From Thermoleophilaceae bacterium (lineage in GTDB: Bacteria > Actinomycetota > Thermoleophilia > Solirubrobacterales > Thermoleophilaceae): a stretch of 55,090 nt of DNA. The first letter of the stretch is position 1, and every line of letters begins with the position of its first letter. Below, piece after piece: positions 18,745 through 26,779 of this stretch. The notes beneath the pieces are model-generated. The model was not told where the DNA came from. It did no database searches and saw nothing but the letters and a program-made list of their open reading frames with translations. A program made the position numbers and the translations under genes. Location: the NCBI GenBank assembly GCA_030447875.1, contig JAUJOA010000010.1, positions 1 through 55,090 on the forward strand, written 5' to 3'.

Positions 18745-19269
18745 TCACCGCGATCGCCCTGCGGACGACCGCGAGTCAGCCGCTCTCGGATTTCGCGCAC
18801 CGGTGCGCGTCTTCGGCTTGGCGCCCTTGCGGCGGGCCGCCCCCTTGTCGCCGGAGCTCGCCTTCCCGCGGGTGCTCGACCCCGAGCCGCCCGCAGACTT
18901 CGAGCGGCCGGGGGACCGGCGGCTCGGTGCCGGAGGCTTCCGAAGCCGCTCCTCGATAGCGTCGAGACGATCCGCGATCTTTCCGAGCGCCTTCTGCAGA
19001 TCGCGGACATCGTCCTGCGTCGCGGGGCGCCGCTCGTCGAGGGCGCCTAGGACCCGCTCGCGGACCGAGCCGGCGCTCTTCTCCGCGTCCCGCACCCTCT
19101 CGCGAACCGCCCCGGCCCCCGTCTCCGCACCGCGAACTACCTCGTCGACGGCCTCCTGGGCGCGTCCGCGCGTCAACTGCGCGGAGCCCACGGTTGCCTG
19201 CACGGTGCGCTCCACGGCTTCGCGCACCGTGTCCGGCAGGTCCTTGGGGGTGGCGCGGCGCTTCGCCAT
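18745..19269 (-). CDS. Phasin-like helical protein with basic tail
   Basis: 174 residues from the ATG at 19269. Residues 5-70 are amphipathic helix (LPDTVREAVERTVQATVGSAQ). Residues 85-110 are a heptad-rich coiled coil (LQKALGKIADRLDAIEERLRK). From about 112 on it is a Lys/Arg/Ser/Gly-rich disordered tail. This layout resembles phasins and PHA-granule proteins with a nucleic-acid-binding tail; no catalytic motif exists. It is divergent from the nucleoside phosphorylase and 1 nt upstream of the epimerase start. A similar protein lies at 20025-20504. The function is inferred. Confidence 0.65.
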   Translation of the reverse strand: MAKRRATPKDLPDTVREAVERTVQATVGSAQLTRGRAQEAVDEVVRGAETGAGAVRERVRDAEKSAGSVRERVLGALDERRPATQDDVRDLQKALGKIADRLDAIEERLRKPPAPSRRSPGRSKSAGGSGSSTRGKASSGDKGAARRKGAKPKTRTGARNPRAADSRSSAGRSR

Positions 19270-19287
19270 CGCGCCGTGAGTCTTCCA

Positions 19288-19293
19288 TATGGT
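19288..19293 (+). promoter_or_regulatory. -10 box deciding the phosphorylase start
   Basis: TATGGT ends 7 nt before the GTG at 19301. This favours that start over the ATG at 19289, which would overlap the box. Confidence 0.45.
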
Positions 19294-19300
19294 GAGGCGA

Positions 19301-20038
19301 GTGCCGCGATCCACGCCGTCGTCCATTCACCTGAGGCCCGCGACGGAGCTCGCGGGGCGAGTGCTTCTACCGGGCGACCCACACCGGGCGCTCGCGGTCG
19401 CTCAGGAGCTCATGGCGGCACCCAAGATGTTCAATCACCACCGCGGACTATGGGGCTACACGGGCGAGGCCGCCGACGGACGCCCGCTGACGGTCCAGGC
19501 GACCGGCATGGGCGGCCCGAGCGCCGCGATCGTGGTCCAAGAGCTGATCGACATGGGAGCGCACACGCTCATCCGAATCGGCACTTGCGGAGCCCTGGTC
19601 CCCGAGCTGGCGCTCGGCGACACGCTTACGGTGACCGCCGTCATTCCGGCCGATGGGGCGAGCGCCGCGCTTGGCGCCGAGCGGCGGCTGCTTCCCGATG
19701 CCTCCCTCACGGAAGCGCTGCTGGTCGCGGCGCCGAGCTCGCGCCCGGGCACCGTGGTGTCGAGCGACCTCTTCTACGACGACCGCCAAGAGGCCGACCG
19801 CTGGATCTCCGCGGGTGCCGTAGCGGTGGAGATGGAGGCGGCGGCCGTCCTCCAAGTCGCCGCTCGACGCGGCGCTCGGGCGGCGTGCCTCCTCGCCGTG
19901 TCGGACCTCCTGTCGGGAGAGCGCAGCGGCCGTGAGCCACGGGAACGCATCGCTCCCGACAAGCTCGAGGCGGCCGGGGTCAGGCTCGGGCGGCTCGGGT
20001 TGGCAGCCCTGAGGGCGGTCGAGCCTAGGACTCGGTGA
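19301..20038 (+). CDS. Purine nucleoside phosphorylase, DeoD/Udp family
   Basis: Phosphorolysis of nucleosides to free base and ribose 1-phosphate. 245 residues from the GTG at 19301, starting IHLRPATELAGRVLLPGDPHRA with the phosphate-binding GDPxRA. TGMGGPSAAIVVQELIDMGAHTLIRIGTCGAL carries the family signature, and AVEMEAAAVLQVA is the ribose-binding segment. The base-specificity Asp of DeoD is plausibly in SDLLSG near the end. It could be a uridine phosphorylase; the two are hard to separate by eye. The last 14 nt overlap the convergent phasin-like gene. Confidence 0.88.
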   Translation: MPRSTPSSIHLRPATELAGRVLLPGDPHRALAVAQELMAAPKMFNHHRGLWGYTGEAADGRPLTVQATGMGGPSAAIVVQELIDMGAHTLIRIGTCGALVPELALGDTLTVTAVIPADGASAALGAERRLLPDASLTEALLVAAPSSRPGTVVSSDLFYDDRQEADRWISAGAVAVEMEAAAVLQVAARRGARAACLLAVSDLLSGERSGREPRERIAPDKLEAAGVRLGRLGLAALRAVEPRTR

Positions 20039-20504
20039 CGGTCAGCCGCTCCTGTGCCCTCGGCACGGGCTCCTCGCCAGGGACGACCGCCTCCCGAAGG
20101 GCGGCGATCTCACCCCTCAGCTCGTCAAGCCGCCGCTCGAGGGAGTCCGTGCGCCCACGGCGACGATCTCGGGTCGCGAGATCGTCGAGGCGGGACCCGA
20201 GCTCGTCGAGCGCATCCAGTCGCTCGTCCAGGCGGTCGACCGCGTCCTCGATGCCCTCCAGCCGCTGCGAGACGGAGCGAAGCCGCCGCGTCACGCGCTC
20301 GATGTCGGCGGCCGACGGGATACCGAGGGCGCCCATCGCCGCCTCCTGGGCCGCCACCGCTCGCTCGCGTGCCTCGAAGGCGCCAGCAACCGCGGAACTG
20401 ACGAGCGGATTGGCCACGAGCTCCTCGGCGATCTTGCCGAGGGCCTCCTCCCCTTGGCGCGAGAGCCGGTCCCTCAGGCCCTCGTCGTGCTCATCGCCGC
20501 TCAC
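20025..20504 (-). CDS. Phasin-like coiled-coil protein
   Basis: 159 residues. GKIAEELVANPLVSSAVAGAFEARERAVAAQ is an amphipathic helix. GIPSAADIERVTRRLRSVSQRLEGIEDAVDRLDERLDALDE is a long heptad coil of the kind seen in PhaE- and phasin-like proteins. The acidic and basic residues alternate; no catalytic motif is visible. The GTG at 20504 lies 8 nt after TACCCT. It is similar in layout to the protein at 18745-19269, on the other side of the phosphorylase. A granule or membrane surface role is inference. Confidence 0.65.
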   Translation of the reverse strand: MSGDEHDEGLRDRLSRQGEEALGKIAEELVANPLVSSAVAGAFEARERAVAAQEAAMGALGIPSAADIERVTRRLRSVSQRLEGIEDAVDRLDERLDALDELGSRLDDLATRDRRRGRTDSLERRLDELRGEIAALREAVVPGEEPVPRAQERLTVTES

Positions 20505-20512
20505 GGCGCGCC

Positions 20513-20518
20513 AGGGTA
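20513..20518 (-). promoter_or_regulatory. -10 box of the second phasin-like gene
   Basis: TACCCT on the minus strand ends 8 nt before the GTG at 20504. Confidence 0.4.
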
Positions 20519-20761
20519 GCGCAATGCCCCTGGGCGCGTGGCGATGGGCTAAGACTCAAGCTCTACTTCAGGGTCAGATGCGGCCGACGTTCAGCGGAGC
20601 GGGGGAGGCACCGGGCGGCCCCTTCGTCCCGGCAGCGTGGAGGGATGGTCTGGCACGTAGGTGGCGCGCGCAGCGACCCGCGGGAGCTACCGCTCGAGAC
20701 ACCCTATACGCGCGCGCACGCGTAGCGACCGCCTTACCGCTCAGGAAACGCCTATGCGAGG

Positions 20762-20860
20762 GCGGGGCAAACGCTGCCTTAGAGTGCGGGCAGGAGAGAC
20801 GCGGGGACCAGCCTTACGGTTCCCGGTTGCAGAACTGATGGGGACTAAGTAGCGTTCAGC
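20762..20860 (+). ncRNA. Candidate structured leader RNA upstream of the murein hydrolase
   Basis: The 428-nt gap 20505-20932 holds no convincing gene. Within it, GGGGCAAAC, a CTGCC/GGCAG hairpin, GAGACGC, a GGGGACC/GGTTCCC hairpin (7 bp, 8-nt loop) and CGGTTGC form a three-helix layout. An outer AACGCT/AGCGTT pair (about 20770 and 20851) is an alternative fold. The GGCAAAC...GACGC...GGTTGC order resembles cyclic di-GMP-I (GEMM) riboswitches, but the GNRA loop and GACGCAAAGCC core are not intact. The c-di-AMP (ydaO) 3' core was looked for and not found. Confidence 0.25.
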
Positions 20861-20932
20861 CTCCCGAATTGATCTGGTAGGTTGCACGCGCGGTTCGGCG
20901 GGGGAAACGCTGGAGAGAGTGACTAGCCACGG

Positions 20933-23383
20933 ATGAACAAGAAGGTTCTCTATAGCCTGCTGATCGGGGCGCTTCTCGCGTCCCTGTTCGTGGCCACCAC
21001 CCTGCCTGCCTCGGCCCAGCTGGAGAAGCTTGGCGACGGCACGGTCCTCTGCACGGACGGTAACGGGAAGGTGCTCGGAACCATCGGGGTCAACGGGCTG
21101 ACCAAGGCGGGCTGCGATGCGCTGAAGAACGCCCCGAGCGTTCCGGACGGCGGTGGCGGTGGCGGTGACCCCGACGGCGGCGGTGGTGGCGGCGACCCCG
21201 ACGGCGGCGGCGGCGGTGGCGGTGACCCCGACGGCGGCGGCGCCACCCCTCGTCCCAAGCCCGAGCCGAAGCCCGAGCCGAAGCCCGAGCCTCGACCCAA
21301 GCCCGAGCCTCGGCCCGACCTGAAGCCGGACAACCGCTCGGGCGGCAAGAAGAAGAGGAGCCGGCCGAACCGGGGCCGCTCCGGTGGCGGTGGCTCGCAG
21401 GGCCGCGGCGGCGCGCCGAAGATGCGCAACTCCGACGGAAGCCCGGCCCGCAGCAACCCGTCGCTCGTCGACACGCTGCCGAGCCCGTCGAACACTCGCG
21501 CGGTTCCGAACTTCATCATCAACAAGTTCCGCGTCCCGGTCTTCCTCCTCCCGATCTATCAGGCCGCGGGCACGCAGTACGGAGTCCGCTGGGAGATCCT
21601 CGCGGCGATCAACGAGATCGAGACCGACTACGGACGCAACCTGAACGTCTCCACCGCCGGCGCCGTCGGCTGGATGCAGTTCCTGCCCTCGACGTGGAAG
21701 GCCTACGGCGTCGACGCGAACAAGGACGGCAGGAAGGACCCGTACAACCCGGTCGACGCCATCTTCGGCGCTGCTCGCTACCTCAAGGCCGCGGGCTACG
21801 AGGACGATGAGCGCAAGGCCATCTTCGCCTACAACCACGCCGACTGGTACGTGGACTCCGTCATGATGCGCGCCAGGCTGATCTCGGGCATCCCGGGCGA
21901 TCTCACGGGCTCCCTCACAGGGCTCACCGAGGGCCGCTTCCCCGTCTACGCGCGCGCCCGCTACGCCGACGACATCGCCGAGAAGCAAGCCGAGCAGCGC
22001 ATCGAGCGTGGCCAGAACGCCGCGCGGGTCGAGGAGAGCGATCCCTCGCGCCGCAGCATCGACATCTTCACGCGCGAGGGCGCCCCGGCCGTGGCCAGCA
22101 ACGACGGCGAGATCAAGGACATGGGTCAGAACCGCAAGCTCGGCAAGTACATCGTGCTGCAGGACGTGTACGGCAACCAGTACACGTACTCCGGGCTCGA
22201 CTCGATCTCGCGCTTCTACCCCGTTCCGAAGGACCAGGCGAACGTCCGCGTGGGCGATCCGACCGGCGAGTCGCCGAACGACCCGGCGCCGACCGGCCCC
22301 GCGTCCGCGGGCAGGCCCGGCGCGGGCACCGACTCGATCGGGGGGGGCGGCGCCTCGGCCTCGCGCGTCGACCCGCCCACGCCGCAGCGCCTGTTCGCCA
22401 ATCCGAACCGGCCGAACGCCCGCCGCGCCGGCGGACTCGAGCAGCTGCTCGCCGCGGGCGTCGTCGGACCGAGCTCCGGTCCCGGTCCCGCCTTCACCGA
22501 GTACGGGAAGTACTTCTCCCGCGCCTTCGGCCTCGATGCCAAGGACTCGCGCCTCGAGCGCATGAAGAAGGGTTCTCAGGTCGTCGCCGGAACGGTGCTC
22601 GGGCGTGTCGGCAAGCCGGAGCCCGCCAAGGCCGCGCACCTCGAGTTCGCGATCCGACCCGCCGGCCGCGGCGCTCCGCAGATCGACCCGAAGCCGATCC
22701 TCGACGGATGGAAGCTGCTCGAGGAGACCGCGATCTACCGCGCGAACGGCCGGAACGTCCTCCAGGGCGGCTCCTCGATCGGACAGCTCCTCCTGATGTC
22801 GAAGCCGCTGCTTCAGAGGAGGATCCTCGCCGACAACCGCATCGACCTCTACCCGTGCGGCCGCCAGGACGTCCAGAGTGGCCAGATCGACCGGCGCGTG
22901 CTGATCTTGCTCGGGTACCTGTCGGAGTCAGGCCTGCGGCCGACGGTGACCTCGCTCAAGTGTGGCCACAGCAAGACGACCACCTCCGGGAACATCTCGA
23001 ACCACTGGTACGGAAGCGCCGTCGACATCGCGCGCGTGAACGGAACCCCGATCCTCGGGCACCAGGACCGGGGAGGGATCACCGAGCAGACCGTCAAGCG
23101 CATCCTGCAGCTCCAGGGCACGATGCAGCCCGACGAGGTCATCTCGTTGCTCGACTTCGGCGGTCCGAGCTTCAAGCTCGCCGATCACGCCGATCACATC
23201 CACGTCGGATACAGGCCGCTGTTCGGGGCCAACAAGAGGGCAGGCAAGCAGGCCCTCAGGATCCTCAAGCCCGGTCAGTGGGAGAACCTGATCGATCGTC
23301 TGGGCGAGATCGAGCAGCCGAACGTGCGCCGTAAGCCGTCGAAGTTCGCCCTCAGGGCGAGCCCGGCGCACCGCGGCGAGTAG
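20933..23383 (+). CDS. Secreted multidomain murein hydrolase (SLT, M23-like, M15-like)
   Basis: 816 residues. Signal peptide 1-28 ends at ASAQ. A linker at 60-105 is built of Gly-rich GGGGDPD repeats, followed by a KPEPKPEP repeat to about 135. Residues 205-320 are a lytic transglycosylase domain (WEILAAINEIETDYGRN with the catalytic Glu, GAVGWMQFLPSTW). Residues 375-430 and 530-590 look like a split M23/LytM-type fold (GKYIVLQDVYGNQYTYSGLD, then AHLEFAIRP) whose zinc ligands are incomplete. Residues 640-765 resemble an M15/VanY carboxypeptidase (SNHWYGSAVDI, DHADHIHVGY). It likely remodels peptidoglycan outside the membrane. A long leader precedes it. Confidence 0.85.
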   Translation: MNKKVLYSLLIGALLASLFVATTLPASAQLEKLGDGTVLCTDGNGKVLGTIGVNGLTKAGCDALKNAPSVPDGGGGGGDPDGGGGGGDPDGGGGGGGDPDGGGATPRPKPEPKPEPKPEPRPKPEPRPDLKPDNRSGGKKKRSRPNRGRSGGGGSQGRGGAPKMRNSDGSPARSNPSLVDTLPSPSNTRAVPNFIINKFRVPVFLLPIYQAAGTQYGVRWEILAAINEIETDYGRNLNVSTAGAVGWMQFLPSTWKAYGVDANKDGRKDPYNPVDAIFGAARYLKAAGYEDDERKAIFAYNHADWYVDSVMMRARLISGIPGDLTGSLTGLTEGRFPVYARARYADDIAEKQAEQRIERGQNAARVEESDPSRRSIDIFTREGAPAVASNDGEIKDMGQNRKLGKYIVLQDVYGNQYTYSGLDSISRFYPVPKDQANVRVGDPTGESPNDPAPTGPASAGRPGAGTDSIGGGGASASRVDPPTPQRLFANPNRPNARRAGGLEQLLAAGVVGPSSGPGPAFTEYGKYFSRAFGLDAKDSRLERMKKGSQVVAGTVLGRVGKPEPAKAAHLEFAIRPAGRGAPQIDPKPILDGWKLLEETAIYRANGRNVLQGGSSIGQLLLMSKPLLQRRILADNRIDLYPCGRQDVQSGQIDRRVLILLGYLSESGLRPTVTSLKCGHSKTTTSGNISNHWYGSAVDIARVNGTPILGHQDRGGITEQTVKRILQLQGTMQPDEVISLLDFGGPSFKLADHADHIHVGYRPLFGANKRAGKQALRILKPGQWENLIDRLGEIEQPNVRRKPSKFALRASPAHRGE

Positions 23384-23406
23384 CCACCTAGCGCCGCCTC
23401 GGTTTC

Positions 23407-24279
23407 GTGGCCTCCGAGGCCTCGTTCGCCTTCGTCCAGTTCGAGTTCGGCTTCGCGCTCGGCCCAGCCGACGGGCGCTATCTCACGCAGCCGGTCACCG
23501 AGGGCGGCTCACGACTCGTGATCGTGCTCCGGACACTGGGCGCGCCCCAGCGCCGACTGCTTGGAAGGCGCCGGCCACGAGCCGTCCAGCGAGTCGATCC
23601 AGAGCCCGTGCCGACCTCACGTGCCAGCGTGATTGGAGCCGAGCCGTTCGAGTCGAACGACGCAGCCGACGAGTGGTTGGGGAAGCTTCGAGCGGACGAG
23701 GATGCGCTTCGCCCGGCGGTCGAGCGCGCGGCCGGCGACCTGAACCGTGTCATCCGCGTTCACCGCGCCGTGGCCGCTGATCCATACGCCCGCGACGTGA
23801 GCCCGGACGGAGCGCTGACGGTCCGCGTGGGCTACGGACGCGGAGAACAGGTTGCAGACGGGCGGTTCGCCGTCGCGTATGAAGTTCCCCGGCGTGATCC
23901 ACGAAGGCGCCGCGTGGAACGGCTCTCGCCTCAGGAGCACCTGGCCGCGGTGCTGGCGGGTCGCGAAGAGGTCCTGGCGTGCGAGGAGATCGTGCTTCGG
24001 GCGCGCGCCGACATTGAAGCCGGCCGGTCGCGCGAGGCCGCCCTGCAGGCGCGGATCGCGCTCGAGTGCGTGCTCTCCGAGCTCGCGGGGCGCCTCCCGG
24101 GTGAGGCGCTCGCGGAACTCGCCGGCGACCGGGAGACGGTCAGCGCGGCCGGGAATGCGGCGCTGGAGGCCGACCCGCCGGAGCATCTGGAGCCGGCGGT
24201 CGAGGCGGCGGTGGGGCGCATGGAGGCGGCCATCCGCCGTCACCGGCTGAGCCCACCGGGCGAGGCCTCCGCCCGCTGA
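23407..24279 (+). CDS. Hypothetical protein
   Basis: Not recognised. 290 residues from a GTG at 23407, 23 nt after the hydrolase. Residues 1-60 contain beta-strand-like segments (FAFVQFEFGFALGPADGRYL). Residues 80-175 include DEWLGKLRADEDALRPAVERAAGDLNRVIRVHRAV, a predicted helix pair, and a short SPDGALTVRVGYG strand. Residues 185-285 are Ala/Glu/Arg-rich helices (ALQARIALECVLSELAGRLPGEALAEL) that look like a helical bundle. No signal peptide or membrane segment is seen. The codon use matches the neighbours. It sits between two envelope genes. Confidence 0.6.
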   Translation: MASEASFAFVQFEFGFALGPADGRYLTQPVTEGGSRLVIVLRTLGAPQRRLLGRRRPRAVQRVDPEPVPTSRASVIGAEPFESNDAADEWLGKLRADEDALRPAVERAAGDLNRVIRVHRAVAADPYARDVSPDGALTVRVGYGRGEQVADGRFAVAYEVPRRDPRRRRVERLSPQEHLAAVLAGREEVLACEEIVLRARADIEAGRSREAALQARIALECVLSELAGRLPGEALAELAGDRETVSAAGNAALEADPPEHLEPAVEAAVGRMEAAIRRHRLSPPGEASAR

Positions 24280-24335
24280 CGTCCGCGGGCCGGCGCTCGG
24301 GAAGGAAGAGCCTCGGCCTCGGCGTAAGGAACGGA

Positions 24336-25517
24336 ATGGCCTGGTTCCTCGAGTCGACGGTCGCCAGGCTGTTCGCTGCCACGGTGCTCGTCCTCGGGGT
24401 GGGAACGCTGGTCGGGCTCGTGGTGCTGTGGCCCGGTGACCGAGGTGAGGCCAGGCTTGGCCAGGGGCTCGCGGCGAGCTCGGAACGGGGTGAGGTCGAC
24501 CGGATCGAGACGTTTCCGTGCTCCGGCTTTCAGACGGACGAGTGCAGGCGCGTGGAGGTTCGGCTCCTCAGCGGGCCCGACGAGGGTGCCACCTCGACCC
24601 TCGAGCTCGGTGCCGGCGGCCTGAACCCGGAGCTCTCCCTGGGTGACCAGGTTCGCCTGACAAAGGACGCCGGGCCGGCTGCTGAGACCGGCGATGCACC
24701 CAGGTACTCACTCAGCGACTTCGAGCGACGGTCCCCAATGCTGTGGCTTCTCATCGCCTTTGCGCTGCTGGTCGTGCTGTTCGGCCGCCTGCGAGGTGCG
24801 CTGTCGCTCCTCGGGCTCGCGTTGAGCCTCCTGATCGTGCTCCTCTTCATCGTGCCCGCGATCCTCGCGGGCAGCTCTCCGCTGGCGGTCGCTCTGATCG
24901 GCTCGTTTGCGGTGATGCTGGTCACGATCCCGCTGGCCCACGGGATCGGCCCGAAGAGCCTGGCAGCGATCCTGGGAACCGCGGCAAGCCTCGTGCTCAC
25001 CGTTCTCCTCGCCCTTCTCTTCACGAACGTCGCGCACTTGACAGGCCTCTCCTCGGAGGAGGCCACAGTGCTTCAGGTGAACGAGATCGGCGTATCGCTC
25101 CAGGGGCTCGTCCTCGCGGGAATGGTGATCGGGGCGCTCGGGGTGCTGGACGACATGACGATCAGCCAGGCGTCGGCGGTCATGGCGCTTCGAGCCGCGA
25201 ATCCCGCCCAGCGGTTCGGCGAGATCTACTCTCGCGGCCTCGAGGTCGGCCGTGACCACGTGACCGCGACCGTCAACACCCTCGTTCTCGCGTACGTCGG
25301 AGCGGCGCTGCCGATCCTTCTGATCTTCAGCTCCGGCGAGATCGGGTTCTTAGATGCCGCCAACGTCGAGGTGGTGGCCAAGGAAATCGTCGCCACGCTG
25401 GTCGGCTCGATCGGCCTGATCGCAGCGGCTCCGCTGACCACCGCCCTGGCGGCCACGCTGTCGGCCCGGATCCCGGACCACCAACTCGAACGCGCCGGCG
25501 ACGGGCACTCGCACTGA
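24336..25517 (+). CDS. YibE/F family integral membrane protein
   Basis: 393 residues. One N-terminal membrane segment (9-30) is followed by a soluble extracytoplasmic domain (35-130, with CSGFQTDECRR) and about seven membrane helices from 135 on, e.g. PMLWLLIAFALLVVLFGRL and SLLIVLLFIVPAILAG. The family block GALGVLDDMTISQASAVMALRAANP and VNTLVLAYVGAALPILLIF is characteristic of YibE/F proteins, whose function is poorly defined. It ends in a His-containing tail (GDGHSH). The ATG at 24336 is preceded by AAGGA at a good distance. Next to murein hydrolases, but no functional link is proven. Confidence 0.85.
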   Translation: MAWFLESTVARLFAATVLVLGVGTLVGLVVLWPGDRGEARLGQGLAASSERGEVDRIETFPCSGFQTDECRRVEVRLLSGPDEGATSTLELGAGGLNPELSLGDQVRLTKDAGPAAETGDAPRYSLSDFERRSPMLWLLIAFALLVVLFGRLRGALSLLGLALSLLIVLLFIVPAILAGSSPLAVALIGSFAVMLVTIPLAHGIGPKSLAAILGTAASLVLTVLLALLFTNVAHLTGLSSEEATVLQVNEIGVSLQGLVLAGMVIGALGVLDDMTISQASAVMALRAANPAQRFGEIYSRGLEVGRDHVTATVNTLVLAYVGAALPILLIFSSGEIGFLDAANVEVVAKEIVATLVGSIGLIAAAPLTTALAATLSARIPDHQLERAGDGHSH

Positions 25518-25586
25518 CGAGCTTCGGAACCGGCGCGCCCACGGCCGGGACCCGCTACTCCGGTCGAGGCCGGACTCCTCCGTCTG

Positions 25587-25607
25587 CAAGCGAACTTGCA
25601 TCGCTTG
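25587..25607. repeat. Perfect interrupted palindrome upstream of the M23 gene
   Basis: CAAGCGA, a 7-nt spacer, then TCGCTTG. It lies 44 nt before the ATG at 25651. It could be an operator or the end of the YibE/F transcript; there is no T-tract. Confidence 0.4.
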
Positions 25608-25650
25608 ATCACCTCAGGCGCCTTCCGACAAACGCAGTAGGTCAACTTCA

Positions 25651-26673
25651 ATGCGAGCCTCGATCCACGCCCGCGCCGCCCTGGCCGTCTGCGTACTCTC
25701 GCTGGCGGTCATCCTTCCGGCCGCCCCGGCGTCCGCCGGTTTCGCGTTCGGGGAGCGGGCGCTCGAGTCGGGAATGCGCGGGGACGACGTCGACAAGCTT
25801 CAGAAGCTCCTGACGGAGTTCGGCTTCGAGACGCGCCGCACCGGTGACTTCGGCCGCAGGACCAGGCGAAGTGTCAAGCGCTATGAGCGCTCGCGAGAGA
25901 TGAACGTCAACGGTGTCGTCAGAAAGGTCGAGGCGCGCAGGATGCTGCGCCGCTACCGGCGAATCCGCGACGAGGAGCCGGCCGAGCCGGAGCCGCCGCG
26001 GTTCGGAGATCGACGGCTGAGCCTCGGCAAGCGGGGGCCGGACGTGGAGAAGCTCCAGCGACTGCTCACGAGAATGGAGATAAGGACGGACGACGACGGG
26101 ATCTTCGGCCCTGCCACCGAGACGAGCGTCAAGCGCTACGAGCGGTGGAGGGAGATGCGCGTGAACGGCGAGGTCAGTCGGCGCGAGGCGCCGGCGCTCG
26201 AGAGGCGCGCGAAGCGCGGCGCGGAGATCCCGGAGCCCGAGGCACCGGACGGCGACGGTCATGCCTTCCCGGTCCGCGGCCCCTACAGCTTCGGAGGAGA
26301 CGGCTCGCGCTTCGGCGCGCCTCGAAACGGCCGCACCCACAAGGGTCAGGACATCGCAGCGGCAGCCGGCACCCGCCTCGTCTCGGTGCACCGGGGCGTG
26401 GTCTCGACCCGCGCCTATCAAGCAGGCGGGGCGGGGAACTACCTGGTCATCCGCGGCAACGACGGCTCCGACTCGGTCTACATGCACCTGCAGGCACCCG
26501 CCGTCGTGGCGGCCGGCGACCGCGTCAGTGCCGGTCAGACGATCGGCGCCGTGGGGAACACCGGCGCGTCCTACGGCGCCCATCTGCACTTCGAGCTGTG
26601 GACGCCCCACTGGTTCGCCGGCGGCGAGGCGTACGATCCGCTGCCGAAGCTCCGGCGCTGGGCTGACAACTAG
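25651..26673 (+). CDS. Secreted M23 endopeptidase with two peptidoglycan-binding domains
   Basis: 340 residues. Signal peptide about 1-30 (ALAVCVLSLAVILPAAPASA). Two PG_binding_1 repeats follow at about 35-105 (LESGMRGDDVDKLQKLLTEFGF) and 125-190 (LSLGKRGPDVEKLQRLLTRM). The C-terminal 220-340 is a LytM/M23 domain with GRTHKGQDIAAAAGT (first two zinc ligands, His and Asp) and GAHLHFELW (HxH). All zinc ligands appear present, so it should cut cross-link peptides. It likely works with the hydrolase at 20933. Confidence 0.93.
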   Translation: MRASIHARAALAVCVLSLAVILPAAPASAGFAFGERALESGMRGDDVDKLQKLLTEFGFETRRTGDFGRRTRRSVKRYERSREMNVNGVVRKVEARRMLRRYRRIRDEEPAEPEPPRFGDRRLSLGKRGPDVEKLQRLLTRMEIRTDDDGIFGPATETSVKRYERWREMRVNGEVSRREAPALERRAKRGAEIPEPEAPDGDGHAFPVRGPYSFGGDGSRFGAPRNGRTHKGQDIAAAAGTRLVSVHRGVVSTRAYQAGGAGNYLVIRGNDGSDSVYMHLQAPAVVAAGDRVSAGQTIGAVGNTGASYGAHLHFELWTPHWFAGGEAYDPLPKLRRWADN

Positions 26674-26728
26674 CGGCGCGCGCCGCCTCCTCGCTTCGCC
26701 CGCCGCGTTATCGGGATCTTCGCGGGCG

Positions 26729-26750
26729 CTTCACCCGGAGTTCACTCGAC
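26729..26750 (+). promoter_or_regulatory. Candidate Pho box (two 11-nt direct repeats)
   Basis: CTTCACCCGGA followed directly by GTTCACTCGAC, matching the 11-nt direct repeat unit bound by PhoP/PhoB regulators in actinobacteria. It ends 16 nt before a TAGCGT -10 box, so it may take the place of a -35 element. Confidence 0.4.
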
Positions 26751-26766
26751 CGCGCGTGCGGCGCCG

Positions 26767-26772
26767 TAGCGT
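26767..26772 (+). promoter_or_regulatory. -10 box of the candidate small gene at 26780
   Basis: TAGCGT ends 7 nt before the GTG at 26780, the same spacing as other leaderless genes in the window. Confidence 0.4.
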
Positions 26773-26779
26773 GGCGGGC

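Noticed and set aside
20762-20932. Cyclic di-AMP (ydaO) riboswitch before the hydrolase
   Set aside because: The 3' conserved core with GCTAACCTCG-type sequence and the GGGTGAAT element are absent.
21150-21330. Tandem DNA repeats in the hydrolase gene
   Set aside because: They only encode the low-complexity linker (GGGGDPD and KPEP) of a real protein, not a separate element.
20741-22639. Long open frame antisense to the murein hydrolase (also at 9189-11057, 13007-14398, 29-30 kb and others)
   Set aside because: Arg/Ala/Pro/Gly-rich translations opposite clear genes; the usual shadow frames of GC-rich coding DNA.
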